NCBI RefSeq assembly: GCF_004799665.1
Contig: NZ_CP031310.1
Location: forward strand, 922,887-986,886
Source: Halapricum salinum
Lineage (GTDB): Archaea > Halobacteriota > Halobacteria > Halobacteriales > Haloarculaceae
DNA length: 64,000 nucleotides
Reading direction: 5' to 3'
A model generated the notes under the pieces. It was not told the origin of the DNA and made no database searches. It was given only the letters and a program-made list of their open reading frames with translations. Both the position numbers and the translations under genes were made by a program. Position 1 is the stretch's first letter, and the number at the start of each line of letters is the position of its first letter. Shown piece by piece: positions 16,919-26,251 of this stretch.

Positions 16919-16949
16919 CTAATACAGTTCTAAGTATTCTAATACAGTT
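16919..16949. repeat. Direct repeat of 11 bp, 20-bp period
   Basis: CTAATACAGTT occurs at 16919-16929 and 16939-16949. The AT-rich spacing of 20 bp is about two helix turns, so two protein monomers could bind the same face. It lies in the AT-rich divergent gap between the sirtuin gene and the gene at 17055. Confidence 0.45.
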
Positions 16950-17020
16950 ACCCGAAGATACTTGTGAAAAACACAGATATTATCCACCAATGAACGAAAC
17001 GTTCGTCACCGAAATATCGG

Positions 17021-17029
17021 ATTTAGATA
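17021..17029 (+). promoter_or_regulatory. TATA-like box for the PH-like gene
   Basis: ATTTAGATA is centred about 30 nt before the ATG at 17055. A small inverted repeat ACGAA-N3-TTCGT (16994-17006) lies just upstream and could be a control site. Confidence 0.4.
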
Positions 17030-17054
17030 TTGAACAAGATAGTTACGAGAGTAT

Positions 17055-17630
17055 ATGAGCAACAAGTCCCCAATTACGCGTGCAAACCTTCTGGCACAGA
17101 TGGTCTCGGACCCGTCGGTGACGACGGATGTTCTCGCCGACCAGGAGCGGCAGTTCGAAAACTCACGGTTGGCGGGACCGCCGCCAGTCGATCGCCTCGG
17201 GGAGAGCGAGTCACCGGCGTACGTGCTGACGAATCAAAAACGTGGCATCGGACTGGGAACAAAACGTCGAACGACTGAACCTGACAATGATCGCGGGACG
17301 ATCTTTCTGGTGACTGGCCGGCGCATACTCTGTATCGTCGGTTCCGATCCGAACGACGAAGAGATCGACATCCCCTACGAGTCGGTCGCGTCGGTGACGG
17401 CTCACACAGGCTGGCTCGCGAACCGGCTCGAGATCAGAACGCCGACGAAAGCCTATCACTGCTGGGCCGACCGCAACTCCAACGAAGTCGTCCACGCGGC
17501 AGCCGAGTTCGTCGAGCAACGAATCGCAGAGGAGCCGACCGAACTGTCGCGGCAGGACGGAGCGAGCCGAGTCACCTATCGGGGCCAACCGGCGGACAGT
17601 CAGGCCGGCGACACAGGCGGCCTGAACTAA
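17055..17630 (+). CDS. PH-like domain protein (YokE-like)
   Basis: A 191-residue soluble protein. The segment from about residue 75 to 155 has the beta-rich pattern of bacterial PH-like domains: GTIFLVTGRRILCIVG, then DIPYESVASVTAHTG and LEIRTPTKAYHCWA, as in the YokE/bPH group, where the fold usually binds proteins or lipids. The N-terminal 70 residues are polar and unassigned, and a short helix at about 160 ends the domain. No membrane segment is present. Role unknown; the fold assignment is moderately sure. Confidence 0.75.
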   Translation: MSNKSPITRANLLAQMVSDPSVTTDVLADQERQFENSRLAGPPPVDRLGESESPAYVLTNQKRGIGLGTKRRTTEPDNDRGTIFLVTGRRILCIVGSDPNDEEIDIPYESVASVTAHTGWLANRLEIRTPTKAYHCWADRNSNEVVHAAAEFVEQRIAEEPTELSRQDGASRVTYRGQPADSQAGDTGGLN

Positions 17631-17764
17631 AGCGGTCGCAGGGCCGGGGCACGTTGCGAGCCCCGCTACAGTCGTTCCAACGCCGGTTGTGAACGTCGTA
17701 TTCTGTGGCCGGTCGCCGACCGTCTGTCAACCGATCGAAGCCGACGGGCGGGCCGAAAGACTGG

Positions 17765-17772
17765 GATTTATG
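17765..17772 (+). promoter_or_regulatory. TATA-like box for sucCD
   Basis: GATTTATG is centred about 29 nt before the sucC ATG at 17798, consistent with a leaderless operon transcript. Confidence 0.5.
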
Positions 17773-17797
17773 CACACGCCAGTCCGCAGTTCGTGTG

Positions 17798-18949
17798 ATG
17801 AAGCTTCACGAATATCAGGCCAAGCAGGTCTTCGCCGACGCCGGGATTCCGACACCGGCGTCGACGCTCGCGACGACCGTCGACGAGGCGGTCGAGGCGG
17901 CCGAGGAGATCGGCTACCCAGTCGCGATCAAAGCGCAGGTACAGGTCGGCGGCCGCGGCAAAGCCGGCGGGATCAAGCTCGTCGACGACGCCGAGGAGGC
18001 CCGCGAGGCAGCCGAGTCGATCATCGGGATGGACCTCAAGGGAATCCACGTCGACCGCGTGCTCGTCGAGGAAGCGGTCGACTTCGTCAACGAACTGTAC
18101 GTCGGCGTGACGATGGACCGCGGCCAGGGCGAGCCCGTGGCGATGGTCTCGACCCGCGGCGGCGTCAACATCGAGGAGGTCGCCGAGGAAGACCCCGACG
18201 CCATCGCGCGCGAGCACATCGACCCCGCCTTCGGGATGCAGCCCTACCAGGCCCGCAAGGCCGTCTACGACGCCGGCGTCGACCGCGAGGTCGCAAACGA
18301 CGTGGCGAGCGTCCTGCGAACGCTCTACCAGCTGTGGGACGACCGCGACGGCGCAGACGCCGAGATCAACCCGCTGATGGTCACCAGCGACGGCGAGGTC
18401 ATCGCTGCGGACGCGGTGATGAACATCGACGACGACGCGCTGTTCCGCCAGCCCGAACTCGCCGAGATGGAAGACGAAGCCGGCGACGGCGACGCACTCG
18501 AACAGAAAGCCGACGAGTACGGCTTCGACTACGTCCGACTGGACGGCAACGTCGGCATCATCGGCAACGGTGCCGGCCTCGTGATGACGACGCTGGATCT
18601 GGTCGACTTCTACGGCGGCTCGCCCGCGAACTTCCTCGACGTCGGGGGCGGCGCGAAGGCCCAGCGGATCGCCAACGCCCTTGACATGGTCTTTTCGGAC
18701 GACAACGTCGACTCGGTCGTGTTCAATATCTTCGGCGGGATCACCCGCGGAGACGAGGTCGCAAACGGGATCAACCAGGCGCTGGAGCAGTTCGAGGAGA
18801 TTCCCAAGCCGGTCGTCGTCAGGCTGGCAGGGACCAACGCCGAAGAAGGCATGGAGATTCTGAACGAGGAACTGGTCACGGTCGAGCACACCCTGGAGGA
18901 CGCCGTCCAGCGTGCGGTCGACTACGCTGATGAGGAGGTCGAAGCATAA
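17798..18949 (+). CDS. sucC: Succinyl-CoA synthetase beta subunit
   Basis: A 383-residue ADP/GDP-forming succinate-CoA ligase beta chain, acting in the citric acid cycle with SucD to make ATP from succinyl-CoA. [20 protein letters not shown] begins the ATP-grasp domain; [17 protein letters not shown] lies near residues 47-63. The CoA-ligase domain carries DVGGGA and [15 protein letters not shown]. The ATG at 17798 matches the family start. The sucD ATG overlaps the last base of its TAA stop, so the two are translated from one message. Confidence 0.97.
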   Translation: MKLHEYQAKQVFADAGIPTPASTLATTVDEAVEAAEEIGYPVAIKAQVQVGGRGKAGGIKLVDDAEEAREAAESIIGMDLKGIHVDRVLVEEAVDFVNELYVGVTMDRGQGEPVAMVSTRGGVNIEEVAEEDPDAIAREHIDPAFGMQPYQARKAVYDAGVDREVANDVASVLRTLYQLWDDRDGADAEINPLMVTSDGEVIAADAVMNIDDDALFRQPELAEMEDEAGDGDALEQKADEYGFDYVRLDGNVGIIGNGAGLVMTTLDLVDFYGGSPANFLDVGGGAKAQRIANALDMVFSDDNVDSVVFNIFGGITRGDEVANGINQALEQFEEIPKPVVVRLAGTNAEEGMEILNEELVTVEHTLEDAVQRAVDYADEEVEA

Positions 18950-19821
18950 TGTCTGTTCTCGTCGACGAAGACACCCGCGTCGTTGTACAGGGAATCACCG
19001 GTGGAGAAGGCAAGTTCCACACCGAGCAGATGCTCGAATACGGGACGAACGTCGTCGCCGGCGCCGTCCCCGGCAAGGGCGGCCAGGAAGTCGCCGGCGT
19101 CCCGGTCTACGACACCGTCGAGCAGGCCGCACGCGAGGAAGACGCCAACGCTTCGGTCGTGTTCGTCCCGCCCGCGTTCGCCGCAGACGCCTGTTTCGAG
19201 GCGCTGGACGCGAAGGGGCTCGATCTTGTCGTGGCGATCACCGAGGGTATTCCGACCCAGGACATGAGCAAAGTGTATCGAAAGCTCAGCGAGACTGACA
19301 CCCACCTCGTCGGGCCGAACTGCCCGGGCGTCATCACGCCGGGTGTCGCAAAGTTGGGTATCCTGCCAGGGAACATCTTCTCCGACGGGAACGTCGGGCT
19401 GGTCTCCCGCTCGGGCACCCTCACGTATCAGGTCGTCGACAACCTCACCAGCCGCGGGATCGGCCAGACCACGGCAATCGGAATCGGCGGCGACCCGATC
19501 ATCGGGACGGACTTCATCGACGCGCTCGAACTGTTCGAGGCCGACCCCGACACTCACGGAGTCGTGATGTGTGGCGAGATCGGTGGCGAGGACGAAGAGG
19601 AGGCCGCGCGCTACATCGGCGAACACATGGACACGCCCGTCGCCGGGTTCATCGCCGGCCGGACCGCGCCGCCGGGCAAGCGCATGGGTCACGCCGGCGC
19701 GATCGTCTCCGGCAGCGGGACTGGAACGGCCGAGTCGAAGATCAACGCACTGGAAGACAACGGCGTGCCAGTCGGTAACACCCCCGAGGAAGTCGCCGAC
19801 CACATCGAAGACCTGCTGTAA
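18949..19821 (+). CDS. sucD: Succinyl-CoA synthetase alpha subunit
   Basis: A 290-residue alpha chain of succinate-CoA ligase. It has the N-terminal CoA-binding fold ([18 protein letters not shown]), [11 protein letters not shown] near residues 121-131, and [17 protein letters not shown] with the phosphorylated active-site His (GHAGAI). Partner of SucC from the same operon, sharing one base with its stop codon. Length and motifs are complete. Confidence 0.97.
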   Translation: MSVLVDEDTRVVVQGITGGEGKFHTEQMLEYGTNVVAGAVPGKGGQEVAGVPVYDTVEQAAREEDANASVVFVPPAFAADACFEALDAKGLDLVVAITEGIPTQDMSKVYRKLSETDTHLVGPNCPGVITPGVAKLGILPGNIFSDGNVGLVSRSGTLTYQVVDNLTSRGIGQTTAIGIGGDPIIGTDFIDALELFEADPDTHGVVMCGEIGGEDEEEAARYIGEHMDTPVAGFIAGRTAPPGKRMGHAGAIVSGSGTGTAESKINALEDNGVPVGNTPEEVADHIEDLL

Positions 19822-19933
19822 GCAGGGCCTACTATCGGTTTCTACGAGAGAGAAGCGAGCAGCAGCGCTATCGAGGAAAAGACGCCACGGCGCGGGGAAG
19901 TTTGATAACCGTGACCACACAACGTCGTAGTCG

Positions 19934-21310
19934 ATGACAGAGCGTGGGGCGATTCGCGTGTTGCACGTCGACGACGATCCGGACTTTCTGGAGGTCGTCG
20001 CGACGTATCTCGAAAGCGAGGAGGAGTCGCTCTCGGTCCACAGCGAGGACAGTGCCCAGGCGGGACTCGAACGGCTGACCGAGATGGAAATCGACTGCGT
20101 GGTCAGCGATTACAGAATGCCCGGGATGGACGGGCTCGGGTTCCTCGAATCAGTCAGAGACGAGTATCCGGAGATGCCGTTCGTCCTCTACACGGGCCAC
20201 GGGAGCGAGGAGATTGCGAGCGAAGCCATCTCCGCGGGCGTCACCGAGTACATGCAAAAGGAAACGGGGACGGACCAGTACACCGTGCTGGCGAACACGA
20301 TCGTCAACGCGGTCGAGCACACCCGCGCCGAGAAAGCCCTGCGCGAGAGCGAACAGCGCTACCGGACGCTGGTCGAACAGAGCCACGACGGGATCTACAT
20401 CTACCGCGGCAGGCACTTCGAGTTCCTCAACGACCGGATCTGTGAGATCACCGGCTACGACGAGGAGACGCTCTATGGGATGGACATCTTCGAGTTGATC
20501 CACCCCGAAGATCGAGAGCGCGTCGGCGAGATCGCACAGCGTCGGCACGCGGGCGAGGACGCCCCGAATCGCTACGAAGCACGGATCATCACCGATTCAG
20601 GCGAGACGCGCTATCTGGAGTTCAGCGTTGAGACGATCACCTACGAAGGTGCGTACGCCGGAATGGGGTCGGTACGGGACGTGACCGAGCGCAGACGGCG
20701 CGAACAACGTCTCGACGAGTTCGCCAGCATCGTCGCCCACGACCTCCGGAATCCGCTGAACGTGCTCGCCGGTCGGCTCGATCTCGCGCGCGAGACCGGC
20801 GACGATACCCACTTCGACGCGATGGAGCGATCGGTCGACACGATGGAGACGCTGCTCGAAGACATGCGTGACCTGGCCAGACTCGGGATGCCGGTCCACG
20901 AGACGGGCGTCGTCGACATCGAGGAGGTCGCACGGACGGCCTGGAGACAGGTCGAGGGTGCCGAGACGGCGACGCTGGAACTCGACGACGAGCTGCCGAC
21001 GATCGAGGCCGACGAGGATCGGCTCGAACGTCTCTTCGTCGAGTGTTTCGAGAACGCCGTCGTCCACGCCGCCGACGCGACGGTCCACGTCCGGACGACG
21101 GCCGGAGGGCTCGCGATCGACGACGACGGGCCTGGGGTCGACGAACCGGAACGGGTGTTCGAAGCCGGCTACACGACCGACACCAGCCGAACCGGGTTCG
21201 GGCTGGCGATCGTCGAGTGGATCGCCGACGCCCACGGCTGGCGGAGTGCGATCGAACAATCGCCGGCGGGCGGAGCCCGAGTCGCGATTTCGGATATCGA
21301 ACAGATGTAG
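19934..21310 (+). CDS. Receiver-PAS-histidine kinase hybrid
   Basis: A 458-residue signalling protein, typical of haloarchaea. An N-terminal receiver domain has the acidic pocket VDDDP and phospho-acceptor Asp59 in SDYRMPGMDG. A PAS domain covers about residues 138-255. The H-box FASIVAHDLRNPLN places the autophosphorylated His at 269. The ATPase domain follows with ENAVVHAADA, DDDGPGVDE and TGFGLAIVEWIADAHG. No membrane segment is present, so the sensor is cytoplasmic. Input signal and output partner are unknown. Confidence 0.93.
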   Translation: MTERGAIRVLHVDDDPDFLEVVATYLESEEESLSVHSEDSAQAGLERLTEMEIDCVVSDYRMPGMDGLGFLESVRDEYPEMPFVLYTGHGSEEIASEAISAGVTEYMQKETGTDQYTVLANTIVNAVEHTRAEKALRESEQRYRTLVEQSHDGIYIYRGRHFEFLNDRICEITGYDEETLYGMDIFELIHPEDRERVGEIAQRRHAGEDAPNRYEARIITDSGETRYLEFSVETITYEGAYAGMGSVRDVTERRRREQRLDEFASIVAHDLRNPLNVLAGRLDLARETGDDTHFDAMERSVDTMETLLEDMRDLARLGMPVHETGVVDIEEVARTAWRQVEGAETATLELDDELPTIEADEDRLERLFVECFENAVVHAADATVHVRTTAGGLAIDDDGPGVDEPERVFEAGYTTDTSRTGFGLAIVEWIADAHGWRSAIEQSPAGGARVAISDIEQM

Positions 21311-21348
21311 ACCAATTGGGTCGACAAACGTCGTGAACGGTCCATAGT

Positions 21349-21358
21349 ATCTATATAG
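21349..21358 (+). promoter_or_regulatory. TATA-like box for the zinc-ribbon gene
   Basis: TATCTATATA ends about 22 nt before the ATG at 21380, with its centre 25-27 nt upstream, the best TATA match in this part of the window. It indicates a leaderless transcript of the small gene. Confidence 0.55.
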
Positions 21359-21379
21359 GTTGGCGAAATAGCTGCAGGT

Positions 21380-21616
21380 ATGGTCCACACCTGTCGGCAC
21401 TGCAAGCGGACGTTCACAGACGAACTGGCCTACGAACTCCACCAGGATACGTGCTCGTCCGGGCAGCTGTACTGCGACGAGTGTGGCGAGCGCTTCGCCG
21501 AGCGGACGGCGACCCGGGACGGCTGGCACTACACCTGTCCCACCGAGGACTGCGACGGGACGGGAATCGGCGAGGACATTCACCAGGTACGGGATGCGCG
21601 TCTGGAAGCGCCCTAA
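21380..21616 (+). CDS. Small zinc-finger protein
   Basis: A 78-residue protein with three likely metal sites: CRHCKRTFTDELAYELHQDTC (a C2H2-like finger written over residues 5-25), CDECGERF, and CPTEDC. Small multi-zinc-finger proteins of this kind are abundant in haloarchaea, and several affect biofilm or motility; whether this one binds nucleic acid or protein is unknown. The first Cys-Cys-His finger spacing fits a DNA- or RNA-binding finger. Its strong TATA box supports it being a real expressed gene. Confidence 0.8.
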   Translation: MVHTCRHCKRTFTDELAYELHQDTCSSGQLYCDECGERFAERTATRDGWHYTCPTEDCDGTGIGEDIHQVRDARLEAP

Positions 21617-21712
21617 CGTCGTCCTACTGCACCGAAATACTGGATTAGTAGCGCTGCCGCCGACAGGTCGACGCGACGAACACGGTTTTCACGGGTGATA
21701 GTGCGGGTGCAA

Positions 21713-21721
21713 GCTATACAT
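21713..21721 (+). promoter_or_regulatory. TATA-like box for the ABC operon
   Basis: GCTATACAT is centred about 30 nt before the ATG at 21747 of the ABC ATPase gene. Confidence 0.45.
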
Positions 21722-21746
21722 TGGGTCAGCCATTAGCGGCAGGTGA

Positions 21747-22664
21747 ATGATCGAGGCTCGCGACCTCCGCAAGGAGTACGGCGGGTTCGCCGCCGTCGAA
21801 GGGAGCACCTTCTCCGTCGAGGCCGGCGAGGTGTTCGGCGTCATCGGGCCCAACGGGGCCGGCAAGACCACGACGCTGAAGATGCTCGCCGGACTGATCG
21901 AACCCACGAGTGGCAGCGTCTCCGTCGCCGGCTACGAGGCCGGCGAGACCGAGATGCGCTATCAACTCGGCTTTCTCCCCGAAGAGTCACCGCTGTACGA
22001 GGAGATGACCGCCCGGACGTACCTCCACTTTTTCGCCGATCTGTACGACGTTCCCGAGGACACCGCCGCCCGCCGGATCCACGAGACGCTCGACGAACTC
22101 GACCTCGAACACCGGGACCGACAGATCGGGGACATGTCAAAGGGGATGAAACGCAAGGTCGCCATCGCCCGCTCGCTGATCAACGATCCGGACGTGTTGA
22201 TCTACGACGAGCCCGCGAGCGGCCTCGATCCCCTCACCACGAACTACATCATCGAGTTCACTAGCCGCCTCGCCGAGGAAGGCAAGACGATCGTCTTCAG
22301 CGCGCACAACCTCTTTCACGTCGAATCGATCTGTGATCGCGTCGCGATCATGAGCGAAGGAGAGATCGTCGCGAAGGGCGACCTCGAACAACTCCAGGAA
22401 GAGCACGGCGAGACGACCTATCACGTCTACACGACCGTCGAGGTTCCCGACAGCGTCGCCAAGAACGGCCGCTATCACCGGGCCGTCGAGACGATGGCCG
22501 AGGTCGAGTCGATCCGCGAGAGCGCCCAGCAAGCGGGTGGATCGGTCGCGGACATCCGAACCAAAGAATCGAGCCTCGAAGAGGTCTTCCTCAACGTCGC
22601 CGAGGACGGCCGAGAGACGCGCCGCCGCCGGCGACAGGGAGCCGAACCGGAACCGGAGGCCTGA
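21747..22664 (+). CDS. ABC transporter ATP-binding protein
   Basis: A 305-residue ABC ATPase. Walker A is GPNGAGKTTTL (about residues 35-45), the signature is MSKGMKRKV instead of the usual LSGGQ (about 131-139), and Walker B is VLIYDEPASGLDP. The lysine-rich signature fits the NatA/CcmA-like branch that pairs with ABC-2 permeases in Na+ or drug export. The C-terminal tail is basic (RRRRRQG). It is the first gene of an operon with the two membrane subunits at 22667 and 24498, 2 nt downstream. Confidence 0.94.
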   Translation: MIEARDLRKEYGGFAAVEGSTFSVEAGEVFGVIGPNGAGKTTTLKMLAGLIEPTSGSVSVAGYEAGETEMRYQLGFLPEESPLYEEMTARTYLHFFADLYDVPEDTAARRIHETLDELDLEHRDRQIGDMSKGMKRKVAIARSLINDPDVLIYDEPASGLDPLTTNYIIEFTSRLAEEGKTIVFSAHNLFHVESICDRVAIMSEGEIVAKGDLEQLQEEHGETTYHVYTTVEVPDSVAKNGRYHRAVETMAEVESIRESAQQAGGSVADIRTKESSLEEVFLNVAEDGRETRRRRRQGAEPEPEA

Positions 22665-22666
22665 GC

Positions 22667-24508
22667 GTGCGGCCGCGAAAGCTGCTGCGGATCGCTCGCT
22701 GGGAAGTGACGAAAAACGCCGGCGGGATCGACCGCAAGACGGCCGCCATCGTCGGCGTCACGCTGTTGCTGTTCGGCGCGGTCGCACCCCTGGTCGTCGC
22801 TCAGGGCGGCGTCGCCATCGATCAGGGGATCTACCGGGTCGGGGTCGACGAGGAGAGTCCCCTGTACCCGGTCGTCGAGGACGATCCGACGTTCGCGATC
22901 CGTGACCCCGGTGCCGAACTCGGTGAGGAAATCGACGTCCGCGTGTCGTTCACCCGGGCCGTCTCCAGCGGCACGACCAAGGGTGAAGCGGCCCTTTCGG
23001 AGTTGCGCAGCAGCGTCACCGCCTACAACGACCGAGTTATGCGCGGGGAAGCCAACCAGTCGGCGGCCTTCCCCGTCTCGGTGACGCTGAACTACGTCGA
23101 GCGTGACGTCCAGATCGGACCGGGTGGGAGCGGCGACGGCGGAACCGGCGACGGGACCGGTGACGGGACGGGTGGCGGAACCGGCGACGGGACCGGTGAC
23201 GGGACTGGCGACGGGACCGGTGACGGGAGCACGGGAGGCGGTGGAACTGGTGACGGGAACGCGGGTGGCAACATCGGCGGGGGGTTGCCGAGCATCACGG
23301 GCAGCAGTGGAACGACGGGCGCGCCCTCGGACATCGCGCCGCCGTTCCCCTTCGAGTCGCTCGTGCTGGCGTTCCTGTTCGTTCTGCCGTTGAACTTCGT
23401 CATCCAGGCCTACGGGTCGACGATGCTGAGCGAGCGGATCAACCGTCGCGGCGAACTCATGCTGGTCTCGCCGGTCACGCGCGCGGACATCATCGGCGGC
23501 AAGACCCTCCCCTACTTCGCGGGTGCGATGGCCCTCGAGGTGCTGATCGTCGTCGGCATCGTCACGCTGCTGGGGGCCGAAGGCGGGCTCTTTTCGATCC
23601 TGGCGGTCGTTCCGCTCGTCCTGCTCTTTCTCTCGGCGACGTTCCTGGGAGCGATGTTCGCCCGGTCGTTCAAGGAGTTGACGTTCGTGACCGTCGCGAT
23701 CACCGTCTCGCTGACGACCTACGCGTTCGTGCCGGCGATTTTCACCGAGGTGACGCCGATCGCACTCGTCTCGCCGCTGACGATCGTCGTCCGGGACATC
23801 CAGGGCGCGTCGATCTCGCTGTCGGCCTTCGGCTTCTCGATCCTGCCACCGCTGTTCACCGCGACGTTGTTCTTCGGTCTCGGTGCGGGCCTCTATCGCG
23901 AAGAGGACATGTTCACCCAGCGGCCGATCCCGCTGAAGGTGCTCGACTCGCTGGCCGGGCGGATCAAGCGCGCACGGAGCATCGTCGTCGTCGTCGCGAT
24001 GTTGATCCCGCTGGTCATCCTCGCCGAACTGGTCGCGGTCGCGGCGATCTATCCCGTCTCGACGGCCGTCTCCCAGACGATCTGGCTCAGCCTGATCCTG
24101 CTGTCGATCGTCGCCATCGAGGAACTGGCCAAGAGCCTCCCCGTCTACGCCGGATTCGTCCACAACCGCTACGACCGATCACTGCGGTCGGCGCTGGTCG
24201 TAGGCGCGTTCGCGGGCCTGGGCTTTTTCGTCGCCGAGAAGGGGCTGTTGCTCGTCCGACTGGTCTTCCCCGACTCGCTGCCCGAAGTCCAGCAGTCGGC
24301 GGTCGCCTCCGCCGGCCCTGTCGCCGACATCGGTCCGCTAGTGGCGATCTTGCTGTTACTCGCGCCACTCCTGTTGCACGTCGTGACCGCCGCGACCTCG
24401 GCGATCGGCGGGCGACGGGGGAGACGCGGCTACGCGGTGGGATTGAGTCTCGCCATCGCGATTCACTTCGCGTACAACTACACGGTGGTGATGCTCTTTG
24501 TCTCGTGA
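22667..24508 (+). CDS. ABC-2 permease fused to PrsW-like protease domain
   Basis: A 613-residue polytopic protein from a GTG 2 nt after the ATPase stop. Residues about 1-430 look like an ABC-2 permease: a first helix (about 25-45), a long extracytoplasmic part with a Gly-Asp-Thr repeat (about 152-205), then six helices. The C-terminal 180 residues have the three signatures of PrsW-type intramembrane proteases: Glu485-Glu486 in AIEELAK, Glu524 in GFFVAEK and His600 in IHFAYNY, each near a membrane helix. It may export a substrate and cleave a membrane protein. The next gene overlaps it by 11 nt. Confidence 0.85.
   Translation: MRPRKLLRIARWEVTKNAGGIDRKTAAIVGVTLLLFGAVAPLVVAQGGVAIDQGIYRVGVDEESPLYPVVEDDPTFAIRDPGAELGEEIDVRVSFTRAVSSGTTKGEAALSELRSSVTAYNDRVMRGEANQSAAFPVSVTLNYVERDVQIGPGGSGDGGTGDGTGDGTGGGTGDGTGDGTGDGTGDGSTGGGGTGDGNAGGNIGGGLPSITGSSGTTGAPSDIAPPFPFESLVLAFLFVLPLNFVIQAYGSTMLSERINRRGELMLVSPVTRADIIGGKTLPYFAGAMALEVLIVVGIVTLLGAEGGLFSILAVVPLVLLFLSATFLGAMFARSFKELTFVTVAITVSLTTYAFVPAIFTEVTPIALVSPLTIVVRDIQGASISLSAFGFSILPPLFTATLFFGLGAGLYREEDMFTQRPIPLKVLDSLAGRIKRARSIVVVVAMLIPLVILAELVAVAAIYPVSTAVSQTIWLSLILLSIVAIEELAKSLPVYAGFVHNRYDRSLRSALVVGAFAGLGFFVAEKGLLLVRLVFPDSLPEVQQSAVASAGPVADIGPLVAILLLLAPLLLHVVTAATSAIGGRRGRRGYAVGLSLAIAIHFAYNYTVVMLFVS
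23122..23250 (+). repeat. Gly-Asp-Gly-Thr minisatellite within the permease gene
   Basis: A degenerate tandem repeat of about 12-18 bp (GGCGACGGGACCGGTGAC and variants) encodes GDGTGDGTGGGTGDGTGDG-type sequence, placed outside the cell by the topology. Such tracts change length by slippage. It is coding and not a CRISPR array. Confidence 0.8.
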
Positions 24509-25550
24509 CGTCCGCATCGCCATCGCCCGGCGGGACATCGCCAGTCTCTCCCGCGAGAAGACGATCGTCCTCGCGCTGGTCATCCAGCTGTTCATCGCCG
24601 CGTTCTCGTCGTTCCTCGTCGTCGGTCTCACCTCGCTGTACGACCCGGGCAGCGTCGAATCAGATCAACTGACGTTTGGGATCTCCGGGGAGGCCCGCGA
24701 GGAACTCGACCGGGCGGCCCGGGCCGCGGAGGTCAACACCGAGATCTATCCGTCACAGGAGGCCGCCCTCGAAGCCTTCCGGGAGGGGGAGGTGATCGGA
24801 GTCCTCCACTCGACCGACACCGGGCCGACGATATCGGTGACGGCGACGGTCCCGCAGGGGAGCGTCCAGTCGACAGTCACCGTCGTCCAGGTCCGGGAGG
24901 TGCTCGAAGAACTGGAGCGTGACGAGCGGACGCGCCGGAGTGCTCACCTCTCGACCCAGCCCGTCCCGCTGCCGCCGGAAGCGGAAGCCAGCCCCTACTT
25001 CGGGTTCACCTACACCATTTTGCTACCCTTGCTGCTGTTCCTGCCGCCCTTTATCAGCGGCTCCGTGACCGTCGACGCCCTCACCGAGGAGATCGAGCGC
25101 GGGACCCTCGAACTGCTCCGGGTCGCGCCCGTCTCGCTGACGGACGTCGTCGACGGGAAGGCCCTGGGCATGGCCGTGCTCGCGCCGATCCAGGCGGTGC
25201 TGTGGATCGGGCTGTTGAGTATCAACGGGATCGCCGTCTCGAACGTCCTGGCGCTGGTGGCGCTGGTGTCGGCCATCTCACTGGTCGTCGTCGTCCTCGG
25301 GACGGTCCTGGCGCTACTACTGGGCCAGCGCCGGCAGGCCCAGTTGCTGTACTCGATCGTCGCGCTGGGGCTGTTCGGCGCGGCCGCGCTGCTGCCCGAG
25401 CACCCCGCGACCGTCGCCGCGAAACTCGCCGTCGGCAGCGCAACCCAGGTGACGACGCTGACTGTCGCCGGGCTGGCCGTCCTGGCCGTCGTCCTCTACG
25501 CGGGGACGCGACGGTACGTCGGTTCGATCGACCCCGAACGGTATTCGTAG
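24498..25550 (+). CDS. ABC-2 type permease
   Basis: A 350-residue ABC-2 membrane subunit, probably from the TTG at 24498, which overlaps the preceding gene by 11 nt. A first membrane helix (TIVLALVIQLFIAAFSSFLV) is followed by a large extracytoplasmic part (about residues 45-165) and five or six helices, with the motif EEIERGTLELLRVAPVSL typical of ABC-2 proteins. It should form a heterodimeric channel with the fusion protein encoded at 22667, driven by the ATPase at 21747. Export substrate unknown. The start codon is the uncertain point. Confidence 0.88.
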   Translation: MSRDVRIAIARRDIASLSREKTIVLALVIQLFIAAFSSFLVVGLTSLYDPGSVESDQLTFGISGEAREELDRAARAAEVNTEIYPSQEAALEAFREGEVIGVLHSTDTGPTISVTATVPQGSVQSTVTVVQVREVLEELERDERTRRSAHLSTQPVPLPPEAEASPYFGFTYTILLPLLLFLPPFISGSVTVDALTEEIERGTLELLRVAPVSLTDVVDGKALGMAVLAPIQAVLWIGLLSINGIAVSNVLALVALVSAISLVVVVLGTVLALLLGQRRQAQLLYSIVALGLFGAAALLPEHPATVAAKLAVGSATQVTTLTVAGLAVLAVVLYAGTRRYVGSIDPERYS

Positions 25551-25629
25551 TATCACCAGCGGATAGGTTCAATCATCGCTGTGGTCTTCAGAAGATTATA
25601 CCACGAGATACCCATAGAGACAGGTACAG

Positions 25630-26214
25630 ATGCGACGACGATCAGTCCTCGCGCTCGGCGGTTCGGCCCTCTCGATAGCAGTGACTGGCTGTCTCGGCGG
25701 TTCCGGGTCCAGCCCGGAGACGACACCGACCGCACGGCCTCTGGCGGAGCGGGAGCCGCCCGACGTCGACTGCTCGAACGTCTCCCGACCGATCCCACCG
25801 AGACAGCCCGACGAGAACACAGTACAGCCGGTCGACTACCCTGGCGAGCCGCCGTCGCCGCTCGAAGATAGCGCGGTCGACTACGTCACGCGCTTCGAGG
25901 AGGCCTATCGGCGGAACTACGAGATCCTCGAAAAGGGGCCACTCCGCGAGTACAGCGGTGGCGTCACCGAGACGTGGACCTACGACGCGCCACCGGGTGG
26001 CGCAGTCGTCCGACTGAAAACCGTCTACGGCGGCCAGGTACTCGACGACGATGGTCCCGGAGCCATCTACGACTCGCCGCAGGTCTTCGTCACCTACTAC
26101 GTCGACCCGTCGAGGGTCGTCCGCGCCGAAACGAAGGGGCAGAGCCAACTCACCCCCGAGAGTCTCGATCCCGACCCCTGGGAGAACGGCGACGGACTCG
26201 CCTGCTTCGCGTAG
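25630..26214 (+). CDS. Tat-exported lipoprotein
   Basis: A 194-residue protein starting MRRRSVLALGGSALSIAVTG followed by the lipobox Cys21. The twin-arginine motif plus lipobox indicates Tat export and lipid anchoring, the usual route for haloarchaeal lipoproteins. The mature domain has VDC near residue 39 and a C-terminal Cys, which could pair. No known domain is recognised. A TATA-like box (about 25592-25601) lies 32 nt before the ATG. Function unknown. Confidence 0.8.
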   Translation: MRRRSVLALGGSALSIAVTGCLGGSGSSPETTPTARPLAEREPPDVDCSNVSRPIPPRQPDENTVQPVDYPGEPPSPLEDSAVDYVTRFEEAYRRNYEILEKGPLREYSGGVTETWTYDAPPGGAVVRLKTVYGGQVLDDDGPGAIYDSPQVFVTYYVDPSRVVRAETKGQSQLTPESLDPDPWENGDGLACFA

Positions 26215-26251
26215 CCGGGAGGTTTTTCGCCTCGCCGCCCACCGTTCCGGT

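Noticed and set aside
22475-24163. A 562-codon minus-strand open frame opposite the ABC genes
   Set aside because: It is composed of Arg/Gln/Asp-rich low-complexity sequence on the opposite strand of two well-supported genes.
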